Made by a program: the position numbers and the translations under genes. From positions 1 through 64,000 of the IMG/VR virus record IMGVR_UViG_3300009171_000001: a DNA stretch of 64,000 nucleotides. One strand, written 5' to 3'. The stretch is from a virus. This document shows, piece by piece, positions 1 through 8,636 of the stretch (the stretch's first letter is position 1; every line of letters starts with the position of its first letter). Under the pieces are notes generated by a model. That model was not told the origin of the DNA and ran no database searches. It saw only the letters and a list, made by a program, of their open reading frames with translations.

Positions 1-358
1 TCTCCAATTCAGTATAATCTTCATCCAATAAATCACTGTTTACAATAGTAATTTTGACCATACTTCCTATACCACCATCAAATTCCTCCAACTTAGACTC
101 AAGTAATCTTGTTACATTAGTCACATGTAATGTCAATGTAGGTATATCCCCCTTGCTCGATTCGGTCATCATCTCAAGAGAAAAATTCATAGCCGTATAA
201 AGAATCCCCCCCGTTCCTCCCCTCACTAAATCTTCATTATTCCGTACCAAATGAAACTCTGTATCATCTGGTAAAGTAATATCAAGAAAAGGTAACCAAC
301 AAGATGTTGTTGAACGCAAGTTCTTTTTTGCAATTAAACTGGTTGGTAATTCTTTCAA
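1..358 (-). CDS. Phage tail protein, DUF1833-like (partial, cut by window edge)
   Basis: The reading frame is open from a TTG at 358 to the window edge, giving 119 codons. The start is chosen because AGGAAG lies about 6 nt upstream and the upstream tail gene stops at 360-362, so the two genes abut. The translation follows the DUF1833 plan as I recall it: an LPFLDITLPDD stretch near residue 22, a VRNNEDLVRGG strand, an ILYTAMNFSLEM strand and a PTLTLHVTNVTRLLESKL segment. DUF1833 proteins lie after the tape measure gene in many siphoviruses and are taken to be distal tail parts. The family call rests on remembered motif pattern; no search was possible. Confidence 0.6.
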   Translation of the reverse strand, partial: MKELPTSLIAKKNLRSTTSCWLPFLDITLPDDTEFHLVRNNEDLVRGGTGGILYTAMNFSLEMMTESSKGDIPTLTLHVTNVTRLLESKLEEFDGGIGSMVKITIVNSDLLDEDYTELE

Positions 359-359
359 C

Positions 360-722
360 TCAATCTTCCTCCATTACAATATGAGCAGACCATAAAGTTG
401 GGTCTTCCTCATCCAATCTATATTCTATAGGTTGAGCAAACCGGACTACAAACACATCCTCCACTCCCTGTTTATTTCGTGTCCAATTGAAAGTCTCACC
501 ACCTACTTTGACCGTAACCTCCTCAAAAATCTCCAACAAAGTCTTATCTTCCTCCCCCATCTTATCAACATTAAATTCAAATTTCTTTTTGGCTAATGTA
601 ACCCTACCCCGTGTCATAATTTTGCCATCTTCAGGCGTAGTACGCAAAGTTGGATCAAACACCCTGGTTTCAATATATCCCTGAATAGATACTCCCCTGG
701 ATAATGAAGGAAAATCAGCCAT
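360..722 (-). CDS. Distal/minor tail protein downstream of tape measure
   Basis: This 120-residue protein begins MADFPSLSRG, a start typical of small tail proteins encoded just after the tape measure in siphoviruses. Other matching features are a charged TRGRVTLAKKKFEF strand near residue 40, an FNWTRNKQG motif near residue 79 and a VRFAQPIEY motif near residue 94, followed by a terminal W...I. plan. Its start overlaps the end of the tape measure gene by 8 nt and its stop abuts the DUF1833-like gene, so translation is probably coupled. The likely role is at the tail tip or distal tail. Family membership is inferred from the motif pattern and position. Confidence 0.65.
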   Translation of the reverse strand: MADFPSLSRGVSIQGYIETRVFDPTLRTTPEDGKIMTRGRVTLAKKKFEFNVDKMGEEDKTLLEIFEEVTVKVGGETFNWTRNKQGVEDVFVVRFAQPIEYRLDEEDPTLWSAHIVMEED

Positions 723-3522
723 TGTTTTTCGTTCCTCCCATTACTTGTCTTATTGGGCCGTTGCTTACCAAATCATTTATTACCGTGTCCGTCACCAATG
801 TAACCACCCATTGCTTACCATCAAATTTTGGTGAACCACTTTGCTTGATATTTTGCCCAGTGTTATTATTAATGACTACTGAAGGAGTACGGGATTTATT
901 TGCATCATATTTAGGTATGATTTGTTCTCCCCGTTGAATGATAGCAGGGAATTCATCTGGACGAAAACCACTGTGCAAGCGTGGGAGATAATCTACTGAG
1001 ATACCCTTATGAGCTACACCAGCCATTGCAGGATTTATGTCACCAATCGGTGCGGTTTTAACTGCACCCATCCCACCAAAAAATCCTGGGAAAAAGGATG
1101 TCATCGCAGCAGCCATTTGCCAACGTATCATCATTTGCAATAAATCTGCTATAATTGCACGGGCAAAATCTTGGAAATTGCCCTTACCTTCCATTATCAT
1201 ATCCGTCAAACTTTTACTCGCCCTATCAAAAGTGCTTACCATTATATCACCCAAATTCTGCCAGATATTTTGTGCATCACTGGCCCACTCGCCCATAGTC
1301 GAATGAAATGCTGCTATCCCCCTGCGGCCTTTTAGTAGTTTATCCAAAGCCTCTGTATATTCTTTTACTTTTTCTGTTCGCCTTTCTATTTCCCCACCAT
1401 AAGCATCGGTTGCCTTTGTTTCAAATTCTAATATGGCTGCAGCTCTCTCCCGTGCTTCATTTGTTTTTCCTAACTGGGTATATTCATTTTTGAGAGCATC
1501 TATCATTCTATTTAATTCTCGTTGATTATCTCTTAAAGATGACAAATCCCCTTTTTCACCCCCCCTCTCCAATCCAATTTTTTCCAATTGAGTTTCGATA
1601 GCATCTATATTTTTTTGTATTTCCTGCTCCACCGTTATGGCTGTGCCTTTTTCTACATACTTACCCACAAAAGTATCTAATTGTGTACTCATAGCCTTAA
1701 AATCTTTTTCAAATTGGGTGGCTATGTCTGTACCAAGCATTTTTGCCCGTTCTTTTACCGCCAAAACGGTAGCCTCAGCATAGGTAGGGATTTTTTTGAA
1801 AGTATCAGCAACTACAACACCCACCCCCTTTATATCCTCTTTCAAAGGTCCAATTGCATCTCTGGATTCCACAAAAGCCGCTGCCATTCTCTCCACAATA
1901 CTGCTATCCCAAAATTCCTGATTTGTCATATTCCACAAACGCTCTGCCGCAGCCCCAGTAGCCACTAAATCAGGAATAAATTCTTTCAATTGTTTTGAAC
2001 CTTCCGCTACCATATAATTGATTGGATATTTCCAAAAACCTGCTTGGCCCTTAGCTATTTCCTCATTAGCCTGTTTCCAAGCATTCTTGAACCAATCCAA
2101 AAATGCCGCAGTCTGATCACCCAACCAAGTGTAGAGATGTTGAAAAACTACTTCCAATCCAAGAATAGAATCTTTGAGCTCCGAAAAAGAACCATTCCAA
2201 GCTGCCCGAAATGTATAAGCCAAAACAATCAAAAGTGTGAAGGGATTCAAAAGTCCAAGAACAACAACACCAAGCATACCAAAAATTTTGACAGCCATTA
2301 CCATAGTAATTAAAGCAGGCCCAAGCACCCCTATAATTGCCGCCCATTTAACAATACTACTCCTCATACTCTCATCCATTCCAAACCACACACGGCTCAG
2401 TGTCTTAAGATAATCAGCCACTTTCTCAATGGACGGTGCTAATAATCTACCTACATCACGGCTTAACCAAGTAACATGATGCCATATCATTACTAATTGT
2501 TCTTTGAAGGAGCTTAAATTTATAGCAGCTATTTCTGCTGTTTTTCCCGTCCCTTCTGTAGCTTTCATCAATTGCTCATAAAATTTACGCATCATGTCTG
2601 CTTTACCCAACAGGGGCATAATGACTTGTTGCGAACGGGCTTCAAAACCCAAGGCTTTGAACATTTTCCCAATATCTTCCGTAGATAACTTTTCGGATAT
2701 TTTAGTCAAATCATCTAAAATATCAAACAGATTACGAAATTCCCCTTCAGCATTAAAAACAGATACACCCAATTCGTCCCAAGCCAATCTATTTTCACGA
2801 AAGCCTTGGGTCATAAGCCGTAACATACGCCCAAAAGCTGTACCAGCCTCCTCACCCTTCATATTCTGGGCATGATAAGCAGCCAACACAGCCATACCCT
2901 CTTCCAATTGTATCCCCCAAACTTTCATAGCTTGTCCAGATTCTTCTGTTAAAGCCTTAGCAAACTGAAAAATTTCACCGCTGGCCATAATGTTAGCCTG
3001 AGAGAAATTATCTGTAACACGTCTTATATTTTTCAAAGTCTGAATGGGGTCATCTGTGGACAATCCCAAAGCTCTGAGTGAATCTGCCATAAAAACAGTA
3101 GCTCTGCCAAGGTCAAAAGAACCTGCCACAGCAAATCTCTCTGCCAAGCTAAGCAAATTCAACGATTGCACAGCATCAAATCCCGCTGAACCCAAATGAC
3201 GATAACCCTCAGCCAACTCAGTAGCTGTCATGGATGAACGTAAAGATATTTCCTCCGCATTCCTTGTCATCTTTTCTTTCATTTCATCCGACAAATTCCC
3301 AAACATAGCAAAGGCTTTGGTCATAGCATCTTGAAAGCTGGCGTAAGATTTTACCATCCCAGTCAAAGGGGCAGTTACAGAAATACTTAACCGGCGTCCA
3401 AGACTTTCCAAATCATGGCCCAATCTTTGAAAACGGGATTTGACTGAATCTAAAGTATTTTGCCATTGGGTGGCATCCACTCGTAAATGAGCTACCAAAT
3501 TACCTAAATCAAGCCCTGTCAT
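715..3522 (-). CDS. Tail tape measure protein (TP901-type)
   Basis: This 935-residue protein sets tail length and is probably ejected with the DNA. Residues about 60-330 match the TP901-1-type tape measure core, with an AMTKAFAMFGNLSD start, a GYRHLGSAGFDAVQSLNLL segment and a GTAFGRMLRLMTQG helix. A hydrophobic stretch at about 390-440 contains several possible membrane helices. A long charged coiled-coil region rich in E, K and Q spans about 600-740. The segment near 760-830, with FQDFARAIIADLLQMMIRWQ, resembles the C-terminal domain of lambda-type tape measures. Its start overlaps the stop of the chaperone extension by 4 nt (ATGA). It is the longest gene in the window, as expected for this role. 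Confidence 0.9.
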   Translation of the reverse strand: MTGLDLGNLVAHLRVDATQWQNTLDSVKSRFQRLGHDLESLGRRLSISVTAPLTGMVKSYASFQDAMTKAFAMFGNLSDEMKEKMTRNAEEISLRSSMTATELAEGYRHLGSAGFDAVQSLNLLSLAERFAVAGSFDLGRATVFMADSLRALGLSTDDPIQTLKNIRRVTDNFSQANIMASGEIFQFAKALTEESGQAMKVWGIQLEEGMAVLAAYHAQNMKGEEAGTAFGRMLRLMTQGFRENRLAWDELGVSVFNAEGEFRNLFDILDDLTKISEKLSTEDIGKMFKALGFEARSQQVIMPLLGKADMMRKFYEQLMKATEGTGKTAEIAAINLSSFKEQLVMIWHHVTWLSRDVGRLLAPSIEKVADYLKTLSRVWFGMDESMRSSIVKWAAIIGVLGPALITMVMAVKIFGMLGVVVLGLLNPFTLLIVLAYTFRAAWNGSFSELKDSILGLEVVFQHLYTWLGDQTAAFLDWFKNAWKQANEEIAKGQAGFWKYPINYMVAEGSKQLKEFIPDLVATGAAAERLWNMTNQEFWDSSIVERMAAAFVESRDAIGPLKEDIKGVGVVVADTFKKIPTYAEATVLAVKERAKMLGTDIATQFEKDFKAMSTQLDTFVGKYVEKGTAITVEQEIQKNIDAIETQLEKIGLERGGEKGDLSSLRDNQRELNRMIDALKNEYTQLGKTNEARERAAAILEFETKATDAYGGEIERRTEKVKEYTEALDKLLKGRRGIAAFHSTMGEWASDAQNIWQNLGDIMVSTFDRASKSLTDMIMEGKGNFQDFARAIIADLLQMMIRWQMAAAMTSFFPGFFGGMGAVKTAPIGDINPAMAGVAHKGISVDYLPRLHSGFRPDEFPAIIQRGEQIIPKYDANKSRTPSVVINNNTGQNIKQSGSPKFDGKQWVVTLVTDTVINDLVSNGPIRQVMGGTKNNG

Positions 3523-3890
3523 TTCTCCCCCCTTTTCTTTCTCTTACCAACTAATCCAGTCAAGGCAAAAAAGAATGCTTTTGTACGATTAGCTTTTGTT
3601 TGAGCTACCATAGCAGATTCCTTTTGTTCTGATTCTTTCCTCGGTGGTTCAAATTTCATAATGAAATCGGCCACTTTTACATTTCGCGGTTCTTTTACAT
3701 TACCACGTCTTATCTCAGCTGCAATTTGAGCTAAATAACATCTGGTGACGTCGAAAGCATTTGTTTCCCATTCAAAAAACTTCATCCATAAAACAAACTG
3801 AGAAGCCGATGTTTCCACCTTCACTCTATCCAAAGACATACCCAAACGGGCGGCGAGCTTTAACCAACCAAGCTCGTCGCTGTTCAGGAG
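3519..3890 (-). CDS. Tail assembly chaperone T extension, made by -1 frameshift (GT product)
   Basis: The frame has no early start of its own: it is open from the slippery site at 3890-3896 and reads LLNSDELGWLKLAARLGMSL onward for 123 residues. Joined to the upstream chaperone G it would give a GT fusion of about 241 residues. A TTG at 3845 could start a 108-residue free protein, but the WLKLAARLG segment before it is conserved in style with GT tails of other phages. The C-terminus is lysine-rich (GKRKKRGEK). The place between tail tube and tape measure genes is the classical G/GT position, where the fusion binds the tape measure protein during tail assembly. Confidence 0.8.
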   Translation of the reverse strand, partial: LLNSDELGWLKLAARLGMSLDRVKVETSASQFVLWMKFFEWETNAFDVTRCYLAQIAAEIRRGNVKEPRNVKVADFIMKFEPPRKESEQKESAMVAQTKANRTKAFFFALTGLVGKRKKRGEK

Positions 3891-4243
3891 TTTTTTGCTT
3901 CAATTTCTTGCTTTTCTTGACCTTTCTTATTTAGACCGCTCAACTCCTGAGCCGCATCAAACAAACCAGATAACATAGTAGCTGGCCAGGTTTGTACTAC
4001 GCTAAGGGGGACGGATTTGCCAGATTCATCAAACAAACACAATGGCAAAAGGTGAAGCTCTGGTGTAACGATGTTCATATCAGTAAGCATCAATTTACCA
4101 TCCCCACCAACAGACACCTTACCACCAAGTGCCTCACGCCACTTTTTCTGTCCCGCACCGTTAAGCTCACGGAGCACATAAGTCTTATCATCAATTGTGA
4201 CAGACAGTTCTTTCAAACTGGTTTGAAATACTAAATTGCCCAT
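3884..4243 (-). CDS. Tail assembly chaperone G
   Basis: This 119-residue protein begins MGNLVFQTSLKEL and ends KNS at a stop lying just after a slippery A-AAA-AAC heptamer. It has the features of phage tail chaperones: small, mixed alpha/beta, encoded between the major tail protein and tape measure genes. The residues LRELNGAGQKKWREALG near position 24 resemble tail chaperone N-termini. Most ribosomes would terminate at 3884; a minority would shift -1 into the T frame. G proteins cover the tape measure during tube polymerisation. The role is assigned from position and the frameshift signal; sequence similarity alone would be weak. Confidence 0.8.
   Translation of the reverse strand: MGNLVFQTSLKELSVTIDDKTYVLRELNGAGQKKWREALGGKVSVGGDGKLMLTDMNIVTPELHLLPLCLFDESGKSVPLSVVQTWPATMLSGLFDAAQELSGLNKKGQEKQEIEAKNS
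3890..3896 (-). promoter_or_regulatory. Programmed -1 ribosomal frameshift site (AAAAAAC)
   Basis: On the minus strand the chaperone G frame reads GCA AAA AAC TCC TGA, so the heptamer A-AAA-AAC stands in the canonical X-XXY-YYZ phase. After a one-base slip backward the frame continues CTC CTG AAC AGC without a stop through 3519. Placement six bases before the zero-frame stop is typical of tail chaperone frameshift sites. No strong downstream stem-loop was worked out. Confidence 0.85.
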
Positions 4244-4299
4244 ATCAAAGTCCTTTCCTACAGTCTAACTTATACTTTAACAAGTAAAACAAGCTGTCT

Positions 4300-4321
4300 A
4301 TCGCAAGGCGGGGCTTGCGAT
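4300..4321 (-). terminator. Perfect hairpin downstream of tail tube gene
   Basis: ATCGCAAG at 4300-4307 pairs exactly with CTTGCGAT at 4314-4321 around a 6-nt GC-rich loop. It lies in the 135-bp gap between the tail tube gene and chaperone G. There is no T-run in either direction, so it may be a processing or pausing hairpin instead of an intrinsic terminator; such a site could keep tail tube levels above those of the chaperone. Confidence 0.45.
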
Positions 4322-4378
4322 TACCCTAAAACGTAGGGGATATTACCCTTAACCGAAAATCGGCCCTTAAATCGCATC

Positions 4379-4816
4379 CTATGCAGCTACCTCATAATCT
4401 GGTGCAATCTCATTACCATCATTATCTTGATTGCTACAATGAATCGTACCAGTAGCCGTTGGCATAGTACCTTCAACACACTCACCAGGAGTGAAGTTGT
4501 TGAGCCACCCGTAAAATTCCAATGTTGAACCATCAGAGAACTCGACGAGGATAATTCCATTCACATTAACAATGGAAAGTATCTGGTCGTAGATAGCAGG
4601 GTCATATTGGAAAGTACAGGATGCATCGGTCAATTCAACCAATGCTTTTGGCTGCTTAGTCCTCCACACAGTGTTCCGCATTGTAGTAGTTACATTTGGC
4701 CCACCACCATCAATGCCTGGAGGGGTGACAGATGTTTCTTTCAAAAGAAGCGTCACTCCTGAACCCAAAGCATCGAATGTGATAGTAGTAGGATGTCCAT
4801 CAGTCAAATAACTCAT
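4379..4816 (-). CDS. Major tail tube protein
   Basis: This 145-residue protein contains an IDGGGPNVTTTMRN segment near residue 35, a TKQPKALVELTDASCTFQYDP segment and a GWLNNFTPGECVEGTMPTATGTI stretch near the C-terminus, a pattern I recognise from siphovirus tail tube proteins. Beta-strand-rich composition and the place directly before the chaperone pair agree. It would polymerise as rings around the tape measure. A ribosome binding site (AAAGGAG) precedes the ATG at 4816. The family call depends on recalled pattern plus position. Confidence 0.7.
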   Translation of the reverse strand: MSYLTDGHPTTITFDALGSGVTLLLKETSVTPPGIDGGGPNVTTTMRNTVWRTKQPKALVELTDASCTFQYDPAIYDQILSIVNVNGIILVEFSDGSTLEFYGWLNNFTPGECVEGTMPTATGTIHCSNQDNDGNEIAPDYEVAA

Positions 4817-4829
4817 TATATTACTCCTT

Positions 4830-5816
4830 TCAAAGTTTGGTCAACGAGACCAGAAAATTCATCGAAAACATTTTACGTCGTTTTGTTGTCATTTCCTCCC
4901 CCAACACATTAACACCACCCATTCTCGATATATTATGCAACCGATAAGTTGAACCATCTTTTATTACATCTACATTCACTACAGAATCAAGTTGGTTGGC
5001 AAGTATGTTACATTTAGCCCATCCCGTTTCTTCCGTCAAAGCTCGGAGAATTATCTGAATGCCATAGTGTTGTAAAATAGAACCATCCACCATCCACCGT
5101 CCATCTTTGACAGGGGTAGTATTATAAATTGCCCCTGCATTATCCTTTACCCCTTGCTCATCCCGTAAATAAGAAATATAAAGGGGCCAATCCCCTGCGG
5201 AAGATGGTACTGTCATCAATGCCACACCCGTTAGGTATGTAGCCACCACAGCAGCAGGGGATTCACCTACTACATCATAGGATTCAAGCAAATCAATCAC
5301 CAAATGTACTGGGACAGCATTAGTAGCTGTTATCATAAATCCTACAATATCATTTGCATCAAAATCTTCTTCCTCTGCCCGAAAAACATATTGTCCATTA
5401 CCCAACTCTACAAAATCACCACTTACACTCTCTTGAACCCCACCATCCAAACAACGGTATGCTGTTGGTAATGCCCCTATCAAGCCCAAACTATCATCAA
5501 CATTAATCAATAAGAAAGGTATATCATAAGATATATCTGGTCTGAAAAATTGCATTTGCATTAAGATATGGACGGGCACAGCACCAGTAGCCACAAACAA
5601 AAATCCTGCTGTAAAATTGGCGTTGAAATCACCAGCCACCCCCGCAAACAGATATTGACCATTACCAAGCTCAGATATTGTCCCCTCAACAGCTTCTTGA
5701 ACCCCACCATCTAAGCAACGATAAGCTGTTACCGTTGCTCCGGTCTTGGGTTGACCACCTAATGCATTAACCAAAGCAAAAGGTATGTCGTGTGCTATGT
5801 TCTTTATTACTGGCAT
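4830..5816 (-). CDS. Virion protein with an internal duplication
   Basis: The N-terminal half of this 328-residue protein contains two copies of an approximately 85-residue unit. The first begins at about residue 8 (HDIPFALVNALGG) and the second at about 95 (YDIPFLLINVDDS); both share TAYRCLDGGVQE, ELGNGQY and TxAVPVH motifs. The C-terminal half (about 185-328) is unrelated and not recognised. The gene lies in the tail module and abuts its upstream neighbour without a gap, so a tail or surface-decoration role is likely. No catalytic motif is seen. The beta-rich paired units suggest an adhesin-like or tail-decoration protein; this is inference. Confidence 0.5.
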   Translation of the reverse strand: MPVIKNIAHDIPFALVNALGGQPKTGATVTAYRCLDGGVQEAVEGTISELGNGQYLFAGVAGDFNANFTAGFLFVATGAVPVHILMQMQFFRPDISYDIPFLLINVDDSLGLIGALPTAYRCLDGGVQESVSGDFVELGNGQYVFRAEEEDFDANDIVGFMITATNAVPVHLVIDLLESYDVVGESPAAVVATYLTGVALMTVPSSAGDWPLYISYLRDEQGVKDNAGAIYNTTPVKDGRWMVDGSILQHYGIQIILRALTEETGWAKCNILANQLDSVVNVDVIKDGSTYRLHNISRMGGVNVLGEEMTTKRRKMFSMNFLVSLTKL

Positions 5817-7307
5817 TTATAATCTCATAACCACCGAATTTAATGAACCTGTATTCACCCCCACCAACCATCCAGGTTTTGGCCTCGCAAGCAATATCAA
5901 CGCACCATTTGTTTCTATTTCTATCATTATTGAACCATGTAAAACCTGATATACAACCATTCGTCCTATAACTGAGGTTAAAATATCTATCGAACCTGTC
6001 AACAGTCGTGTTGAATTCATTACACCAGAAACTATTATATCTACAGGAGAAGCCCCCGTCAAGCTCCTATCCCTGGAAATTTCTCCTAAAGTTTCTATTT
6101 GAATTTGAGTTATAGTTAATACACCCCGTTGACGAATTAAATCCCCAAGACAATCTATCCCAATAACCGACATTCCGACAAGGGGTTGAATTTGACCTGC
6201 TACCAAATCACCAACATTTGTAACGGATATATCTATTTGTCCTGTTAGTTTTCTTTCAATTTCAAGATTGCCAACGCTTTCCGTAGCAATACTAACCACA
6301 CCAACTATATTTTTAGCTACTAAAAGTGAACCGGAAATAACCAATCCAATAACCGACATTCCTACAAGTGGAACACTTGCTTTCATTGTTCCATTTGTTG
6401 AAATTGCTACAATTGATTCACCTATCAAATTTCGTTCAATGGACAAACTGGCATTAGCACCCAAATCTATATCTGCTTGTCCTTGTAATTTGGTGATGCG
6501 ATTCAACACACCCGTAGCAGATATTGCTACGTTGATTTGTCCATCAATTTCCCGTTCTATTGAAGATACAGCCGATGAAGAAATGGTAATAGGTGTAGAA
6601 CCAATTACTGTTTTTTGACAAGATAAATCGCCAGAACAACTCAACCCAATATCTATATCTGCAATTAAATCAATGGTGGGTAATAGGTCAAGGTTCTGGA
6701 CGTAGCCTGTCATCCAGTTGGTTACACCGTCGTCGTAACTATTTAGGCCATGAATATACCTAAAATCATTTTGTTGTGCGGAACTATCCGCTATCAATGT
6801 ATCGACTAAATCGCCGCCATCATCATCATAGTTGGTAGTGGCAATATAGGCGGTGTACCTGCCCTTATTAGTAGCTCCACCATCATCATCCCTTGTTATT
6901 CGTATAAAGTATTCTACATTCAGACTCCAACCATAATAAGGGTCTGAACCTACATTAACACCATCTTCCATAACTCTTAATAGAAAATAATCATCACCCC
7001 CACTGTTCCATCGAACGTAAAAATGCACAAAAGATTTACTTGTACTACCTAAATGGCAAGTATCATTTAAGTCATTAGAAAGCAGCCATACGGACGTTGT
7101 CGGAACAGCCGTCCCTGTATTTACTGCTGTTATTTTGAATGAAAACTTATGCTCGAAGTCACCGGAAAAGTAACCTGCTCCCTTATCTTTATAGACGTAG
7201 GAGGTTACGTTTCTTGGAAGTTCAGTATAGTTAATCTTCGCGGCAGCAACGGATATATCCGCCCCTTCATCAACTTCGGTATAAGTAGTAAAATCTTCAA
7301 TCGCCAT
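5817..7307 (-). CDS. Repeat-containing virion surface protein with lectin-like N-terminus
   Basis: Residues 1 to about 210 form a beta-rich region with acidic, glycine-rich loops (DDDGGATNKGRY, YDDDGGDLVD) that looks like a LamG/concanavalin-like jelly roll. From about 212 to the end there are roughly thirteen tandem units of about 20 residues with the pattern L-x-G-x-I-x-I-x(4)-G-x-L, for example LTGQIDISVTNVGDL and LTGSIDILTSVIGRM. Such repeats suggest a beta-solenoid or stacked-strand stalk. The context is the tail module, so a receptor-binding or decoration role is plausible. The fold and role are inferred; the repeats are directly visible. Confidence 0.5.
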   Translation of the reverse strand: MAIEDFTTYTEVDEGADISVAAAKINYTELPRNVTSYVYKDKGAGYFSGDFEHKFSFKITAVNTGTAVPTTSVWLLSNDLNDTCHLGSTSKSFVHFYVRWNSGGDDYFLLRVMEDGVNVGSDPYYGWSLNVEYFIRITRDDDGGATNKGRYTAYIATTNYDDDGGDLVDTLIADSSAQQNDFRYIHGLNSYDDGVTNWMTGYVQNLDLLPTIDLIADIDIGLSCSGDLSCQKTVIGSTPITISSSAVSSIEREIDGQINVAISATGVLNRITKLQGQADIDLGANASLSIERNLIGESIVAISTNGTMKASVPLVGMSVIGLVISGSLLVAKNIVGVVSIATESVGNLEIERKLTGQIDISVTNVGDLVAGQIQPLVGMSVIGIDCLGDLIRQRGVLTITQIQIETLGEISRDRSLTGASPVDIIVSGVMNSTRLLTGSIDILTSVIGRMVVYQVLHGSIMIEIETNGALILLARPKPGWLVGVNTGSLNSVVMRL

Positions 7308-7332
7308 TTACATCTTCTGGACAAACACGATA

Positions 7333-7740
7333 TTATGTACAAGTTATAGCAAGGTCACCAGCATCGAACTGAGCAGTGTCACCATTATCTATTGCTTTCG
7401 GCGTAGTCAACTCACCATAGGCCAGCATATAACCACCATTGTAACTACCACTGGTCATAATAGCAAAATGTGTCACCGTACCCCATGAATCTGTAGCTTT
7501 TGGAAATGTAATTGGATTAGCATTATCAATTTGTCCACCAGCTGCGGCATTCCAATCACCACCTGCGGTAGCCACACGGGCATAAGAACCGCTATTAGGT
7601 ACTTCCGAAATGTAAGCACCAGAACCTGCTTCACTTGGGTCAGCATCACAAAGTGCTATATAAGCCGTAGGCATTGGAAAAGATGTTTTACCTACAATAT
7701 GCTCCAGAATTTTATTTTCCAAATAATCACTTGCACTCAT
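7333..7740 (-). CDS. Conserved phage tail fibre-like/virion protein
   Basis: This 135-residue protein follows a pattern seen in many phages: an N-terminal MSASDYLENKILEHIVG helix, then PTAYIALCDADPSEAGSG, YARV, ITFPKATDSWGTVTHFAIM, YGELTTPKAI and NGDTAQFDAGDLAIT strands. Homologues are commonly labelled tail fibre proteins and occur among structural genes, though their precise place in the virion is unclear to me. It is complete, with a good ribosome binding site (AAAGGAG) upstream of the ATG at 7740. Confidence 0.65.
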   Translation of the reverse strand: MSASDYLENKILEHIVGKTSFPMPTAYIALCDADPSEAGSGAYISEVPNSGSYARVATAGGDWNAAAGGQIDNANPITFPKATDSWGTVTHFAIMTSGSYNGGYMLAYGELTTPKAIDNGDTAQFDAGDLAITCT

Positions 7741-7761
7741 TTGAACTCCTTTCGTTCAACA

Positions 7762-8268
7762 CTATTTCAACAAACTTTCATTTCTAAGTATTCTCAACAA
7801 AGCATCCCTCCCCTCCCTCATCGGCCTTTCCAAAAACTTATATTGCTCCTCTTTCTTACGTGGAAACATACCACCAGCTGCCGTACCCGCTGCCGTCAAA
7901 GGCTTCCATTTTGTCCGTCCACTTTTGAGTTGAACCATTTTACCCGCTGCCGCGATTTCAGCTGCATGCTTGATATTGAATTCTTCCCCATGAGCCAAAT
8001 ATGGATTTTCATGAACGGTTACAGCATAATCAAGTCCTGAACCATAACTTACCACAACATCCGTAGAAAAACCCACCCCAGATACTTTACGGGTATTACC
8101 AGTAGATTTTAATATCCCCAATTGTACTGGTACTATTTTTTGGGATTCCCTAAACAAATATAATCCACATTTCTTCAATCCAGATTCAACCCGTCCAGCA
8201 AGTCTCCTATCAACATTTTTCAGTCGATTCAAAACCTGCTGAACACCTTCTACTTTCACTACAAGCAT
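7762..8268 (-). CDS. HK97 gp10-like tail completion protein
   Basis: This 168-residue protein shows the HK97-gp10 plan: an N-terminal GVQQVLNRLKNVDRRL helix, a basic segment with RESQKIVPVQLGILKSTGNTR (conserved P-V-x-x-G-x-L-K-x-S), a YAVTVHENPYLAH strand, and a C-terminal FLERPMREGRDALLRIL helix. These proteins sit at the head-tail interface or tail terminator. An extra insertion of about 40 residues (near 100-145) carries AAGTAAGGMFPRKKEEQYKFL. Its start overlaps the stop of the head closure gene by one base, consistent with a connector operon. Confidence 0.8.
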   Translation of the reverse strand: MLVVKVEGVQQVLNRLKNVDRRLAGRVESGLKKCGLYLFRESQKIVPVQLGILKSTGNTRKVSGVGFSTDVVVSYGSGLDYAVTVHENPYLAHGEEFNIKHAAEIAAAGKMVQLKSGRTKWKPLTAAGTAAGGMFPRKKEEQYKFLERPMREGRDALLRILRNESLLK

Positions 8269-8633
8269 TATAATACAGCCGTCCTCAAAAATTCAGTGGC
8301 CTTGAAATTTGGATTTTTCAAAAATGCTCTAATTTCATAAGCCCCATCATTTGCTTTTGGGTCATCCAAATATACTACATCATCCAAAGTACCTAACATC
8401 AACACCCCACCAATAGAAACATCCCTGTCAACATACACTTTAGCCCGTGAAATAAAAACATTATCTTGAGCATCTAACACCTCAACCATTTCATCATCCC
8501 ACCTACAATCTATCTCAACAGCATCACCATAAACAGTTTGTCCATAATCGTCCACAGCCTGCCCACCAGTTTCTTCAGAGGCTAATGGCCAATATACTGC
8601 CGTCTGTTTCAACATTCTGGTTAGGATAGACAT
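8268..8633 (-). CDS. Head closure / head-tail stopper-like protein
   Basis: The 121-residue protein has the beta-rich plan of SPP1 gp16 or similar head-closure proteins: an N-terminal LKQTAVYWPLAS strand, YGQTVYGDAVEIDCRWDD, an AKVYVDRDVSIGGVL strand and a final YEIRAFLKNPNFKATEFLRTAVL strand. It lies between the connector and gp10-like genes and overlaps the latter by one base, the usual order in siphovirus head-tail modules. It should seal the portal channel after packaging. The assignment rests mostly on order and overall pattern. Confidence 0.6.
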   Translation of the reverse strand: MSILTRMLKQTAVYWPLASEETGGQAVDDYGQTVYGDAVEIDCRWDDEMVEVLDAQDNVFISRAKVYVDRDVSIGGVLMLGTLDDVVYLDDPKANDGAYEIRAFLKNPNFKATEFLRTAVL

Positions 8634-8636
8634 AAT

